From Lotus japonicus (taxonomy: Eukaryota > Streptophyta > Magnoliopsida > Fabales > Fabaceae): a stretch of DNA of 64,000 bases. This document shows positions 11,241 through 21,797 of the stretch, piece by piece. Position numbers and translations under genes: made by a program. The DNA is taken from assembly GCF_012489685.1 (NCBI RefSeq), contig NC_080041.1, positions 23,375,802 to 23,439,801 of the forward strand, given 5' to 3'. The notes beneath the pieces are model-generated. The model saw only the letters and a program-made list of their open reading frames with translations. It was not told the origin of the DNA and did no database searches. The stretch's first letter is position 1. Every line of letters begins with the position of its first letter.

Positions 11241-12383
11241 TGGAAGTGTTTTAAGGAGAAATTTAGAGGCAAATTTGGGACAGAAAAGAAATGAAAAATG
11301 GGATTGTTTGTGACTGAGAAGCTTGAGCTGGAATTTCTTTGGATTAAAAGAGAAGGAATGGTTTTTCCTTTAATTTGTTTTGATGTCTCTTTCGAAGGTT
11401 TAGGAGACTTTGATGTGTTTGTTGTGTTTGGTGATCGACAATTAAGTTTTGAAAGAACCTCCATACCTCCCTCGTTTTATAAATTGGTTAGTTTATTAAA
11501 CAAGTTACATATAAGAGTAGTTCAGGTTTCATCCGAGGAAAGGTTTAGGCAGTTCAGTCATCATCATCATCATTTATCTTGCAATTTTGTCTATTAAGTT
11601 GGTAGCAAAAATAATTACGAACTTTTTCATATAAGCTGCCAAGTAAATATGATTGATTGAATATGTTTATATAAATTTGTGATAAGAAAAAAGGGGCTTC
11701 AAGTAAGCGCAATTTTATTTTTTGAGCAAGGTTGCACAACTCCAATATAACCTGTGATTACAAGTTGACTTGGTTAAATTCATTAATTTTTTTTTTTAAA
11801 TATTATAGTTTGACACAAATCTTTGAGAAACTATTGTAGGACCCTATCCGAAGTTCTGCCACCACCTCCTCATTATCCCTTTCTTGCTCTTCTCAGCAAG
11901 AATAACCATAGCGACTCATTTCTCAGTGACCCCAACTTCGACGACAACCACAGACTCCTCTGCTTCGACTCTGATGGTAACCGGACCAAACCCTACCTAG
12001 GTTTAGCATCAAACCAATCAGGCCACTACCCCAAACGTCACCACGTTGTGACCTCCGTCGTATAACTACAAGGAACCTCGTCGTCCAGCAATGTGTGGCC
12101 ATCGTCTCCTCAACTTCTGACCAACTAAAGTCACAGTCGCAACAACCCCAAAAGATCGCGGCCACCACTTTCTAGCTGCACCAAAACCTTTAGCGAGCTT
12201 GCAAGTGATGCAGAGATACGAAGGAATGACAACAACGATGGTTTGTTGTTGGTTGTTGTAGGATCTATAGAGGACTAAAGCTCCTTGACGCAGGAATTTC
12301 AAATTTAATTCTCATAGCAATAATATTGATGCCCTTTTGGTCTCTAATTTCTTTAGGGTGGCTTTTGGGGTGAAAATCTGCTT
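11241..12383. other. ATL upstream region and intergenic DNA
   Basis: The first ~350 bp is the likely ATL promoter and leader (minus strand). A short (TCA)n microsatellite lies at 11558-11573. The stretch 11820-12300 has codon-like composition on both strands but every frame breaks within about 80 codons; it may be a decayed gene fragment. I recognise no family. Confidence 0.35.
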
Positions 12384-13080
12384 TTGGTCTGCCTTCCTCT
12401 TCACTCTTTGGTGTGGGGAGATGGTAGAACTGGGTGCAACTTTCTTTGTTTGGTCGTCGATGGTGTGAGCCCGACGATGGAGAAGATTCAGGTGGGTGCT
12501 ACTGCTTTAGGTGTCTTTGGCGATCTTTGGCTAGAGGAAAATTCGGATGTCTCTGAGCATTGTGGTCATAGCCAGTCTGAATTTATATTGTTGTCACCTA
12601 TGATCTCTACAATGGACGAAAGCAATGATGATGTTTCTGAGGTGGCGCATATTCCTATGGGTTTGGATAATCAAGTGGTTCCAAAGAGAGGGTGTGGTCA
12701 TCCAAAGAAGCTTAGGGGGTGTCCGACTCGAGAGGAGGGTTGGAGAAGGTTCTTTCTGAGGTTAATAGTGATTTGTTGATAGCTGAGGAGTCTGGTTTGT
12801 TGGAAGCAAATAAAGGGAACCAATTGTTGTTGTTACTGGAAAAGCTTTCAGAGCCATTCGGTTTCTTGACAAGGGCCAAGATCACTCTTTTGATGGATAT
12901 CCGGATGGGTATGGTTTATGATTGTTTAGATGAGACTGCTCATAATTAAATAGCGGCTCAGATTCTTGCTCAGAGGTCGGTTTCTTGTGTTTTGGGTATT
13001 TAGATTTTTAGGGTTTGTCTGGGTGTTTGGATTTTTTCTAATCCTCAAGGGTTCTTGTATTTTGGTTTTGGGGGTTTTTA
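12384..13080 (+). pseudogene. Possible decayed LINE ORF1 fragment
   Basis: Two overlapping plus-strand ORFs (12384-12779 and 12719-12949) are in different frames. The first contains VPKRGCGHPKKLRGCP, resembling the basic RGRGRPKK linker common in plant LINE ORF1 proteins. The second continues with SGLLEANKGNQLLLLLEKLS. Downstream (12960-13420) is T-rich, stop-filled sequence like a LINE 3' region. No RT or endonuclease motif is present, so the assignment is weak; a decayed host gene is equally possible. Confidence 0.25.
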
Positions 13081-13440
13081 TTTTCTCTCTGTGGCTTTTC
13101 TAGGGTGGTTGTTTCTCTTTTTAGGTTGGGTTGTCTCTGCTTTTTGCTGGCTGCTAACCCTCCATTTGTCCTAGTTTTTCGGGTATTTTCTTTATTTCTT
13201 TTGAGTCTTTTTCATTTTTATCTTTATTTGTGTTTTTGCTTCGGTTTGGTAATTTCATGGTTTTATAGGGACTTTTGTTACATTTTAGTAAAGTTTTGGG
13301 GTCTTAGTAATTTCCACTTGTCTTTGGTCTTTTGTGTAAACAAACCTTTAGTATTATTGATATTTTCCTTGAGCTTTAATGAGAATAAGCAGGTGAAAAC
13401 TAAAGAAGAGGGAAGATCAAGAGTTTGGAGCCTTGAAGAA

Positions 13441-14500
13441 TGCATTGAAAGGATTTGAAGTTGTGTCTGGCGCGGTAATTGGCGCTCGAGCGTGCCCTTT
13501 TGGCGCTCGAGTGCCACCACATTCAGAGGCTAAAGGCTGGCAGTTTTGGCCGTTGGCGCTCGAGCGCCAGGACCTACAGTGGCTGATTGAAGTTTTGGAG
13601 TCAATTGGCGCTCGAGCGTGGCATGCTAGCGCTCGAGCGCCGAGGCTCGACATTTTTACCTATAAATATATTTTAGTTGTTTTCTTTGAAGAGACTTTTG
13701 ACACTTTAGAATTTTATTTAAGTTTAGAAGCTGGGGAGCATTTTGGGGCTTGTGAGAGGTCTCCAACCTTTGTAACTCATGTTTTCTTTACATTTCTTGT
13801 ATGAATTCTCTAGCCATGAGTGACTAGTTTCCTTTTTGCTTTGGGTTTAAGTGATACCATGAAGTTTTAGTTTTAAATCCTATCTCTATGCATGTGTTCT
13901 TGAGTCAATCTTTGAATCTCATTTTTGTTTTTCTCTTTAAGCTTGAGTGCACGCTTGCTTTATGCTAATCTATAATCATAACGGAAGTTGTATTATAGTT
14001 TAGGGACTTGTGTTGGGACTACTCGTTCTATACTTGCATCTAGGAATAGAGGAAATGTTGGGGTTTGTTGGCCTGAACTTTTATATGCCTTATACTTCAA
14101 ACAAATGTTTAAGTACGCAAGGAATTGAGCTTATCTTTTGGTTTGAAAGAATTATCTATGCGAGGCATCGATAAGTAGTTGCTTAGACTATAACATCAAA
14201 GAGAAACTCATGAATTCATATGCATAAGATAGGTTTACTAAAATTAATTAGTTGAACGAAAATCCAAAGTGCTTTAATCACTGTTATTTATCACGTTTTT
14301 ATCATTTCTACTACGAAATTTCATTGTCACAAAACAACCAAATCAAAATTGAATTTTATTCGCTTTCTCGACTTGCAAACTTTAGGCTTAAACCAAGGTC
14401 TATCACTCACAATCCCTGTGAATTCGATAGTTAAAACCGGGCGGATTCTGTACACTTGCAGATTATCCGTCACTAGCCTAATTTTGCGCCCTCTTGAGGT
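13441..14500 (+). repeat. Probable LTR fragment with GCGCTCGAGCGC palindromes
   Basis: Five copies of the palindromic core GCGCTCGAG(C/T)GC lie at 13481, 13502, 13555, 13607 and 13628. They are followed by a TATA box TATAAATATA (13661-13670) and an R/U5-like AT-rich stretch ending near caatccctgtgaattcga (14411). That order (palindrome cluster, TATA, U5-like end) suggests an LTR promoter of a Ty3/gypsy-type element. I could not find TG..CA ends, a target duplication or a partner LTR, so whether it is a solo LTR or a truncated element is unresolved. Confidence 0.4.
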
Positions 14501-14516
14501 GGGTTGTATATGAAGG

Positions 14517-15451
14517 TTAGACCACAGTGACACAACAATGGGGTTGGATCGTGTCCATGTAATTCGATCGCAATTGGATTGATTCTACTGGACTTCGTAA
14601 GTAGGTAGCTTCGGTTAAGCACTTAGTCCAGAGACATGTTGTGCAAACAATAAGATAGAGAGTTAAGCAGCGGGTAATGCACACAAGTCTTTTATCTTGG
14701 TTCACCCTATATCGGTGGGCTACGTCCAGTCCTTGGCATCAACCAAGATTTCCACTATTAAGGTATCAAGGACTTCTCCTTACAAGTATTATTGGATGTG
14801 CCTCTTCAGGCACATGGAGTATTATTTATCCTGCCTCTCCAGACATTGTTGAGTATTCTTTGAACCATAGCCTCTGTAGGTAACAAGTATTCTTTCTCAT
14901 GCCTCTTTAGGCATGTGGAGTATTCTTTCTCCTACCTCTCCAAGCATGTAGAGTATTCTTTATCCTACCTCTCCAGCCATTGTTGAGTATTCTTTTATAC
15001 ATTTCTTTACGACAACAAGTATTCTTGTATGTGCTTCTTCAGGAATATAGATATGAATTGAAAACAATCAGGAGTGTTGTTCATACAGACTAACGAGATG
15101 CATACAAATATACAATAAAATCAATTCATCTCTAGTTGTATAGGATAGAGCTAATAGACAATAATTTTCTCTCAGTCCTTTCCTAGAATCAACTTAATCA
15201 CCTTGTTGAGTAGATGTTGGATGCTTTGGATCAAGGTCGGTCTTCCACTATTAAGGTATCAAGGACCATCAACATCAATGAGCCTATTTGTCTTCTTGCG
15301 ACATGGCTCTTCCATTGATTAGATCAAATCAACTTTTGAGAGCTCATGTAGAAGATGCACTTCACAATCGCAATAGATTGGAGATAATCCCCCTCAATCG
15401 CAATTGCATAATATGCCTCTGAAGCTTGATCTCTAAAAAATATGTTTGAAT
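14517..15451. repeat. Decayed retroelement DNA with ~45-bp degenerate tandem repeats
   Basis: Between about 14770 and 15030 a unit of the form tgcctctccaggcatgtgga followed by gtattctttmtcc recurs about six times with a period near 42-50 bp. A 24-bp direct repeat (ttccactattaaggtatcaaggac) occurs at 14750 and 15246, bracketing the array. The surroundings look like LTR-retrotransposon leader DNA. No ORF or element boundary was identified. Confidence 0.45.
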
Positions 15452-15536
15452 AGCTGTGGTCGAAATTGTGATGGTTGACCGTAGTTGAAACCCATAGTTC
15501 TTGTAGAGTTCATGAGATATGGTTAGATTAGGCTTG
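15452..15536 (+). other. 5' intron remnant of ERF copy 1, upstream of the Tat insertion
   Basis: This piece matches the intron of ERF copy 2 near 63160-63244 (shared landmarks: ttgaccgtagtt, gagttcatgagat, ggttagattaggcttg). Similarity stops at about 15452 on the left, so copy 1 lacks the exon 1 and promoter that copy 2 has. The match continues at 30248 after the Tat element. Confidence 0.8.
15532..15536. repeat. Target site duplication GCTTG of the Tat element, left copy
   Basis: GCTTG directly precedes the LTR start; the other copy is at 30248-30252. The unoccupied paralogous site at 63.24 kb has a single GCTTG. Confidence 0.92.
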
Positions 15537-16307
15537 TGTTTACGGTGATTTTTGGTAAACAAATATCCTCTTAGTTTGACTAAAGGAAGTTTAGATTCGG
15601 GGTCCTTTTGAGAAAACGTCTTGCCAAAGTGTCGTGTGTGAGTTAGTATTTTTCGACAGTAATGATCGGTTTAAAAGAAAACTGGATTTCATTAAGCAAG
15701 GATCAATTACATGAAGTCACATAAATCAAAATAACATGAAAACTACAAGAATTCGACAAGAAATTACACAAAGGAACTGGAAATTAACAAGCTTAAAGCA
15801 AGAATACTAAAAGGCTGGTTCTGCAACGTACTCCTCCATCATCACACCTTGCTCCTTGAGTCTCATTGATGCGGACATTAGAGCTTTCTGGTGAATTTTT
15901 CAGAGTTTGAGTTGGGAACCTCGTTTCTGACTTCAATTCTCCTATTTATAGCATGTCCTTGGTGGTTTTTCCTTCTTCTTGGGTAGGTTAGTGGGTCTAG
16001 TCCCCTTCTTCCCACGATCTACAGTTGGTTCTGGACGTCCTTTGTGCCGTGGTGGAGGTCGTGGGTCTTAACTGCTTCAACCGCTTCTTGGCCACGTGTC
16101 TCACCAACGTGGTGAGGATCTAACTTGGTCAATGCTGCACATGTTAAACGTGCCCCCTGCTTGTAGCCATGGCTCTCATTGTCGAATTCGACGGCTCCAT
16201 TAACTTGGTGTATTTTCCTTTCCCTTCTTTAGCCTAAATTCGACCACTTCGTGTGCTTTGGGCTGAATGTGTTTTTTCTTCTCTTGGGCCAAAATATTGG
16301 GCCAACA
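15537..16307 (-). repeat. Tat element 3' LTR (771 bp)
   Basis: Begins TGTTTACGG and ends GGGCCAACA as read on the plus strand. It is the same length as the partner at 29477-30247 and differs at about six substitutions (for example cctctta/cgtctta, gaatact/gaaaact, ttggtgg/ttggcgg). Confidence 0.93.
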
Positions 16308-16325
16308 GATGCCCCCCAAAAAATG
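16308..16325 (-). other. Tat element polypurine tract
   Basis: The minus strand reads a T-run followed by GGGGGGCATC immediately before the 3' LTR start (TGTTGGCCC). This is the expected position and composition for the plus-strand primer site. Confidence 0.75.
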
Positions 16326-16561
16326 TTGAATCTCGACTACCAGATCTTGGAGGGATCAAACATTTTTTGCTCGTGCATTTCGATGGAGTTTGACGGCTGT
16401 CTGCGACTTTGAACTTTCTGATTTTCAAGTCCCATCAAGGATCCTATCGTTTGACTTTTGCTCCAATCAGAGGCTTTGGCGTCTGACTTCGTCTGTCATC
16501 TGCCGTCTCTACCCTAGGGTAATCATGACCCCCTTTTGGCCTTTATGCTAGGGTTTGCGGT

Positions 16562-16573
16562 TATATAATAAAA
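16562..16573 (+). promoter_or_regulatory. Candidate TATA box of the antisense PMD gene
   Basis: TATATAATAAAA lies about 205 bp upstream of the ATG at 16776, inside the retrotransposon and pointing opposite to gag-pol. It suggests the antisense gene has its own promoter; no transcript data are available. Confidence 0.4.
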
Positions 16574-16775
16574 TAACCGTTGGATTTCAAAAATTTTTAT
16601 GCACCATCTTGTAATGCAGCTTCACGTCCGACTATTCGTTTGCCTCTAAATACGCCATTGTTGGCCGTTTGCAAGCTCTACGCTTTTTCAAACATTCAAG
16701 CTTTGTCTGATTTCACTTGTGATCACCTTCAATCGTCTGGTTTTTACTTTCCTGGTGCGTTTCCTGCATATTCTC

Positions 16776-19700
16776 ATGGCTTCCAGTTCTGACGACGTCA
16801 TTCCCTTGGCCGCTGCGTGCGAGATGAACGAGGCCAAACGTACTCCCCTTCCAGACCCGCCATATGAAGTGGAGAAACGGGCTATCTGGAAATCCCAAGT
16901 ATTTATCCCTATCTCTGTAAATGGCAATCTACGTGCCATTTTAGGTCCTTTGAAGAAGGCGAAGAAGGGCAGGCCTAACAGTCTTCCTGAGGGTTACGAG
17001 CAGTTTCACCCCAGCGTTCGTGGGGATGAGCTTATTCTTGCGTTTCGACCCTCTTACCGCTTGCCCTTTCTGAAAGATCCCAAGAGGACTTTTAGATCTG
17101 CACCGCCTAACCCAACTGCTGGTGAGGGAGCCTATTTGAAATGGCTTGACAGGGTGGAGGCTAGTAAGGCTGGGCATTGGAAAGTCACTGGGATTTTCGA
17201 CCTCATTCAGTTGTCGAGGTCGCCGATTACTTACAACCCTGCTATGCTTCTGAGTTCTCTTTTCTTTTGGGAGCGGTCTACCAATAGCTTCCATGTCCCC
17301 TTTGGGATGCTTTCTCCCACTCTCCTTGATGTTGCTGCCATCACTGGCCTTTGGGTGGTGGGTGATGATTACCATTCTTCTGCTGCCCCCACCAACCCCA
17401 TCGCCATTCCGACGGATAACATCGCTTTCAGTAAATTCATTAAAGATCACTATGTCGAGAATGGTGAAGTCTCTGATGCTGAACATGTCGCGTTTCTGCT
17501 GTATTGGCTTTCTGCCTATGTGTTCTGCACCAAATCCTTGAGGATTCCGGCTAAACTTCTTCCTTTAGCCAATCTGTTACATGAGGGTCGAATTATCGCC
17601 ATGGCCAGGCTCGTACTCGGCAATCTCTACCAAATGATCAATGAAGCGATAGCTGATATTCGAGATCCTAAGGTTGCGTCTTTGAATGCAGCTGGTCCTT
17701 TCTGGCTCCTTCAGCTTTGGATGAATGCGGTTTTCGAACTGTTTCATCCATCCAAGAACCATCCTCCTGTGGTGTCTAGCACAAGGGTCGATGCTTTCAG
17801 GCTTGAAGCCCTTACTCCTCCTTATGATGCCTCCACGTTCGAGCTCGACTTTAAGAAGTATTTCACCATGTTTTTCGAGCTGAAACGTTTCCGCTCGAGC
17901 TTTGCGCCGTATCACAAACCTTCTTATGGCCCTCGGTGGCTAAGGAATTCATATCCTAATCTTCCTGGTTCAGAGAACCTTTCTCAGCACCAAGTCGAGC
18001 TTTGGCAGACTATATTATCTCCAAGGGTGTTGACCATCAACTTTGCCAGTAATGATTTCACTCTTTGCGGTTACAATCCTCAGCTTGTGTCTCGACAATT
18101 TGGGCTGAGCCAAGATTTGCCCAATACTTTGTTCGACAAATCCCTCGTCCTCTATCTTGGTACCATCACCAAACGTAGTGCTTTCGACACTACCATTAGC
18201 TATTACAATGAGGAGGAGCTGCTTGGCCTTAGTCCTTTCAATTTTACTCCATCCTTTTACGTCACTCAGGCGTTTAAGACGTGGTGGTCTGCTTATTGGC
18301 ACGATATTTCGACGCCAATTGAAGGTTGCTTCCAGCGCATAACAAATATTTTTCTTTTGCAGAGGCAGGCCCCAAAGAAAACCAAAGGTATGCATACATC
18401 TGAGATCAACGCTTTTCAACAATTCTTCGGTGTAGTATACTTTCCGGGTCCTCGACTTCAGGAAACGGTTGCCAAAGCAGCCCAAGTTCTAAGGCGAATG
18501 TGGGAAGCTAAAGCCAAGAAAACCCGATTGAGCCTTCCCTCTGATGAGGATGGTCTTTCTTTCATTATTCGAAAAACAGGCTTTAGGTTCCCACCACTGC
18601 CTACTTGTAAGTATGCTTTGGCTTTTCCGGTGGTGCTTCCTAAGTGGGTTGATCATGTAAGTATCAAAAACTTTTACCACAGTGCACTGCCCCCTCGGAA
18701 GCGGGTGACCTGGACCAAGCGTTACCTATGGAATTACCCTCTCCATGTGCCGGTTGAAATCTTCAACCACATATCGATAAGAACGCTTATTGGTCAAGGT
18801 AATCATTTCGACCTGGCATCTTTGCGATATTTATGGCTTAATTTTCCTTTGTTTTCCTTTTGTAGCTGAACCAATTCCTCGACCGACCCCTCAGGCTTCT
18901 CCTCGGGTGGCTTCTGCGACTGTCGAAGTGGAGGATGATGATGATGATGTTGCCTTGGCTGATAAGCTCAAGATGCCTAAGGTAATACTGAAACCTGTGA
19001 ACCCTTGACCTTTATTTCGTCTTTGTGATCATTTGTCTTTTGTTTCAGAGTCGAAAGAGAGGGGCCACCCCTACCACTTCTGCCGGCCAAAAAAGGGCTA
19101 AGGGTGCTGGTGAACCTACTGTGGGAAATCCTTCCCCGGCTAAGTCAGCCAGCCAGCGTGAAGAAATGCAGCAAGGTGGTGATCAAGGTGTTGATCAGCA
19201 AGCTTCCAGCCCTCTTCTTCAGGGTACCACGCCGATTCCCGTCGAGATGGCTTCGGCCAAGAAGACCTCCGGGAAGAAGTCTAGTCGTAAGTCTGGCAGC
19301 TCCTCTTCTCACCATTCTAAGAGTTCAACCAGCTCTAGTCCTCTCAAAGGATCTGGCCCTAAGGTAAGTCATTAGCTCTCACCTCGTCTCAATTCGCTTT
19401 CTTTTCCTCTTTCTCAATCATTTTCACTTTTGCTCTTCAGAGGGTTGGCATGTCTAAAATGGTTGTACCTCGAGCCACGTGGTTTTCTTCTAAACCCCCA
19501 CCAGTTGTTCTGTCTAGCTCTTCGAGCAGTTTAGAGTCCTCTAGCTCGAGTTTAGACTCTACTGAGTCAGACCCTGTGTGGGACAAGCTGACATTCTATT
19601 TTAACTCGAAACCAATTGCCTGGCAACATCCTGGTTGTGAACCCTATTATACCAAAGAATGTCGAGATAACCTCTCTAATTTTCCTCCGCAGGATATGCA

Positions 19701-20730
19701 GAACATGCCTTCCCCTGCACGTGAAGAAAATGTACCACATAATGAGGTGCAGGGTAATGAGGGTCAAGTGCCTCCAATCATTCAGCCTGACCAAGTGATT
19801 GGTGTGATGCCCCCACCTAAGGTTGATGTTCTGGCCTCGACTCAGTCTGAACCTTCTCCTCGACAACTCCAAACTTCTCCCCAACAGCCTCAGCCTTCTC
19901 CTCAGCAACCTCAACAAGGTACCAGGGTCGCTTTGTTTTCTCCTCATGCTAAGGGAGGTTCAGCTTCTTCTAAGACAGCTGCCTCTTCTCATACTTCTGG
20001 TGAGAGGCTCAGTGCTCTTTTAGTCGAGGATCCTCTTTCCATTTTCCAAAGCTTCTTTGATGGTACTTTGGATCTCGAGTCTCCGCCACGCCAAGCTGAA
20101 ACTACTGAGACTGCTCAGTCTGGTGGAGTGGTCGATGATAGCCGGATTGAGGAGGCTTTGGTCAAGTTAAAAGGGCTGGTTTTCGATGCGGGCTTCGTCG
20201 ACAGGGTTCGAGCTAACCCTCGATTAGGCCAGGAGGTTAAAGAGCTGCTTGCCTTCCTATTGGGCCAACGACTTGACCAAATTCGAGCAGATGCTCTCGT
20301 CGAGCTTCAGACTCTCTTGGTCGATATCTTGGCCACACTTGACAAAGCCATTGCGGTGGAACAACTCATTGAGACTAAGCAGGCACAAGTGGCTTCCAAC
20401 ACCAATGGACTCTTGCCTTCGAAGGATGAAATTCTGAAGCTGACTGCTAGGAAAGCTCTTATAGCAGATGAGTTGTCAAGTGTTGATGCTCGACTGGACG
20501 AGCTTCAAAGGGAGGTGGCAAGGCTCGAGAAGCAGAAGGCGATGCTGATTGATGAAGGCCCAGCTGTGAATTCCCGGCTGAATACTCTGGCTGCCGAGTG
20601 CACAAATGTGATGTTGTCGACATCTCAACTTTCTAAAGAGGTTGCAGCGGAGCGGCGCGTGAAGCAAAGCTTGGATTCTAGGATTGCTGCTGCCGGGGTT
20701 CAGCTTGAAGCCTTCAAGTCGAGGATTTAG
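16776..20730 (+). CDS. Antisense plant-mobile-domain protein of the Tat element, 4 exons
   Basis: Exons 16776-18798, 18866-18981, 19049-19363 and 19441-20730 join in phase (1, 0, 0) at GT-AG introns of 67, 67 and 77 bp, giving 1,247 residues. The N-terminal ~650 residues resemble the plant mobile domain ('aminotransferase-like') fold, with hallmarks such as FWERSTNSFHVPFGMLSPTL, DVAAITGLWVVG and the later YNPQLVSRQFG and WWSAYW blocks. Exons 2-3 are acidic and then Ser/Lys-rich and look disordered. Exon 4 has a PQQPQPSPQQP repeat and a C-terminal coiled coil (about the last 120 residues). PMD proteins are found as host proteins and as transposon passengers; a role in silencing evasion has been proposed for the family but is not shown here. 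An upstream in-frame ATG at 16719 is possible; 16776 was chosen because the residues before it are hydrophobic leader-like translation. Confidence 0.82.
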
Positions 20731-21239
20731 GCTTCATAATTGTTGTTTTATTGTAATGGCCATGGATCTATTGTGGCCTTTGTTGCCAATTTTGTAACAA
20801 TCATTCCTGTAACTCTGTTCGACTTCTGATTAATGAATGAATTTTTATTGGCAATGCTCGACATGCTTTATTTCTCGATTTGCATTTTATTGTCGATTCA
20901 GTCTTTATTACGTTACTTCCTGCATCGCATTGCCGAGTTTCACACCATTTAACTTGGCAACCTTTCATCTTCTAAGTTTCCTTGGAAACCACGATACTTT
21001 ATAACGCTTTTTATCACGTTCTTGTTCAACGACTTAAGAACTTCCTCCACTTGTGGTGGTGGCTGACGTGGCTTGCCGTGTTTGGCTGACGCTTTGGTAA
21101 CTGCATGCTTGCATTAATGCGACTGTTTGCTATATCCCTATTATAAATGGGGCCGTTTTTTACTCGTCTTTCACCAGTAACTCCTCTTTCTTCCATTCTC
21201 ATCTTTTTCCTGCAATCTAAGAACCTTTCACTCTTAACC
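20731..21239 (+). other. Spacer between the two antisense genes
   Basis: It contains the 3' region of the PMD gene (T-rich, gattaatgaatgaatttttattggc at 20830) and the promoter of the next ORF. No coding sequence seen. Confidence 0.5.
21142..21148 (+). promoter_or_regulatory. TATA box of antisense ORF 2
   Basis: TATAAAT sits in ccctattataaatggggcc, about 95 bp upstream of the ATG at 21240. Position and context fit a plant core promoter, so the small antisense ORF probably has its own transcript. Confidence 0.5.
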
Positions 21240-21713
21240 ATGGATAGCAGAATCATTCTTCGTCGTATCAGGGACCTGGCTTTCCAGGATGACCTTTTCC
21301 AGAACCTGTATGACTCCTCAGCCGGCCTTGATGAGCTTTTAGGGCTCATTGATCAACTGCTTCATAGGCCAATCATCGCGCGCGTCAGAATTCCTCTTCA
21401 GGGATTCCAGGGGCTTCTCTTGGAAGCCAAGCCTCTATTTGAAGAGTTCCGGGAGCTTTCAGTAATGGTGTTCTTTCAAGAACACCAAATAGATGAGTGG
21501 AGGGAGAAATTCGATTTTCTCCAGGCCTCTTTGGATCAACAAGATCCAGAAGGTCTCGTTCGATTAGCCGTCGAGATATCTACAGTCTCCCTTGAAGACC
21601 TGGTTGCTCGTCAAAAGAAGGCTCGACTTGAGGGCCAGATGGTGGCGCTGGTGGATCGATTAGCACCCATGCAAGCTAGATATGACGGATACAGAGCCAT
21701 TTTTCCTTTTTAG
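21240..21713 (+). CDS. Second antisense ORF of the Tat element, helical protein
   Basis: 157 residues starting MDSRIILRRIRDL. The ATG follows aacc, a good plant start context; an in-frame ATG 31 codons upstream precedes a hydrophobic stretch that looks like translated leader. The protein is mostly Leu-, Glu-, Gln- and Arg-rich with heptad-like spacing (for example LASLDQQDPEGLVRLAVEIS-like segments), suggesting alpha-helical bundles or coiled coil. I recognise no domain. It resembles the C-terminal coiled-coil region of the neighbouring PMD gene in composition. It ends 84 bp from the 3' end of pol, tail to tail, so transcripts of the two strands could overlap. Confidence 0.65.
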   Translation: MDSRIILRRIRDLAFQDDLFQNLYDSSAGLDELLGLIDQLLHRPIIARVRIPLQGFQGLLLEAKPLFEEFRELSVMVFFQEHQIDEWREKFDFLQASLDQQDPEGLVRLAVEISTVSLEDLVARQKKARLEGQMVALVDRLAPMQARYDGYRAIFPF

Positions 21714-21797
21714 GCTTCTAGTTTTATTTGTATTTTGCCATACCTGTAATGTTTTTCCGATCAATGAATGTGATTTGGCAATTTTAACGCTTATGTT

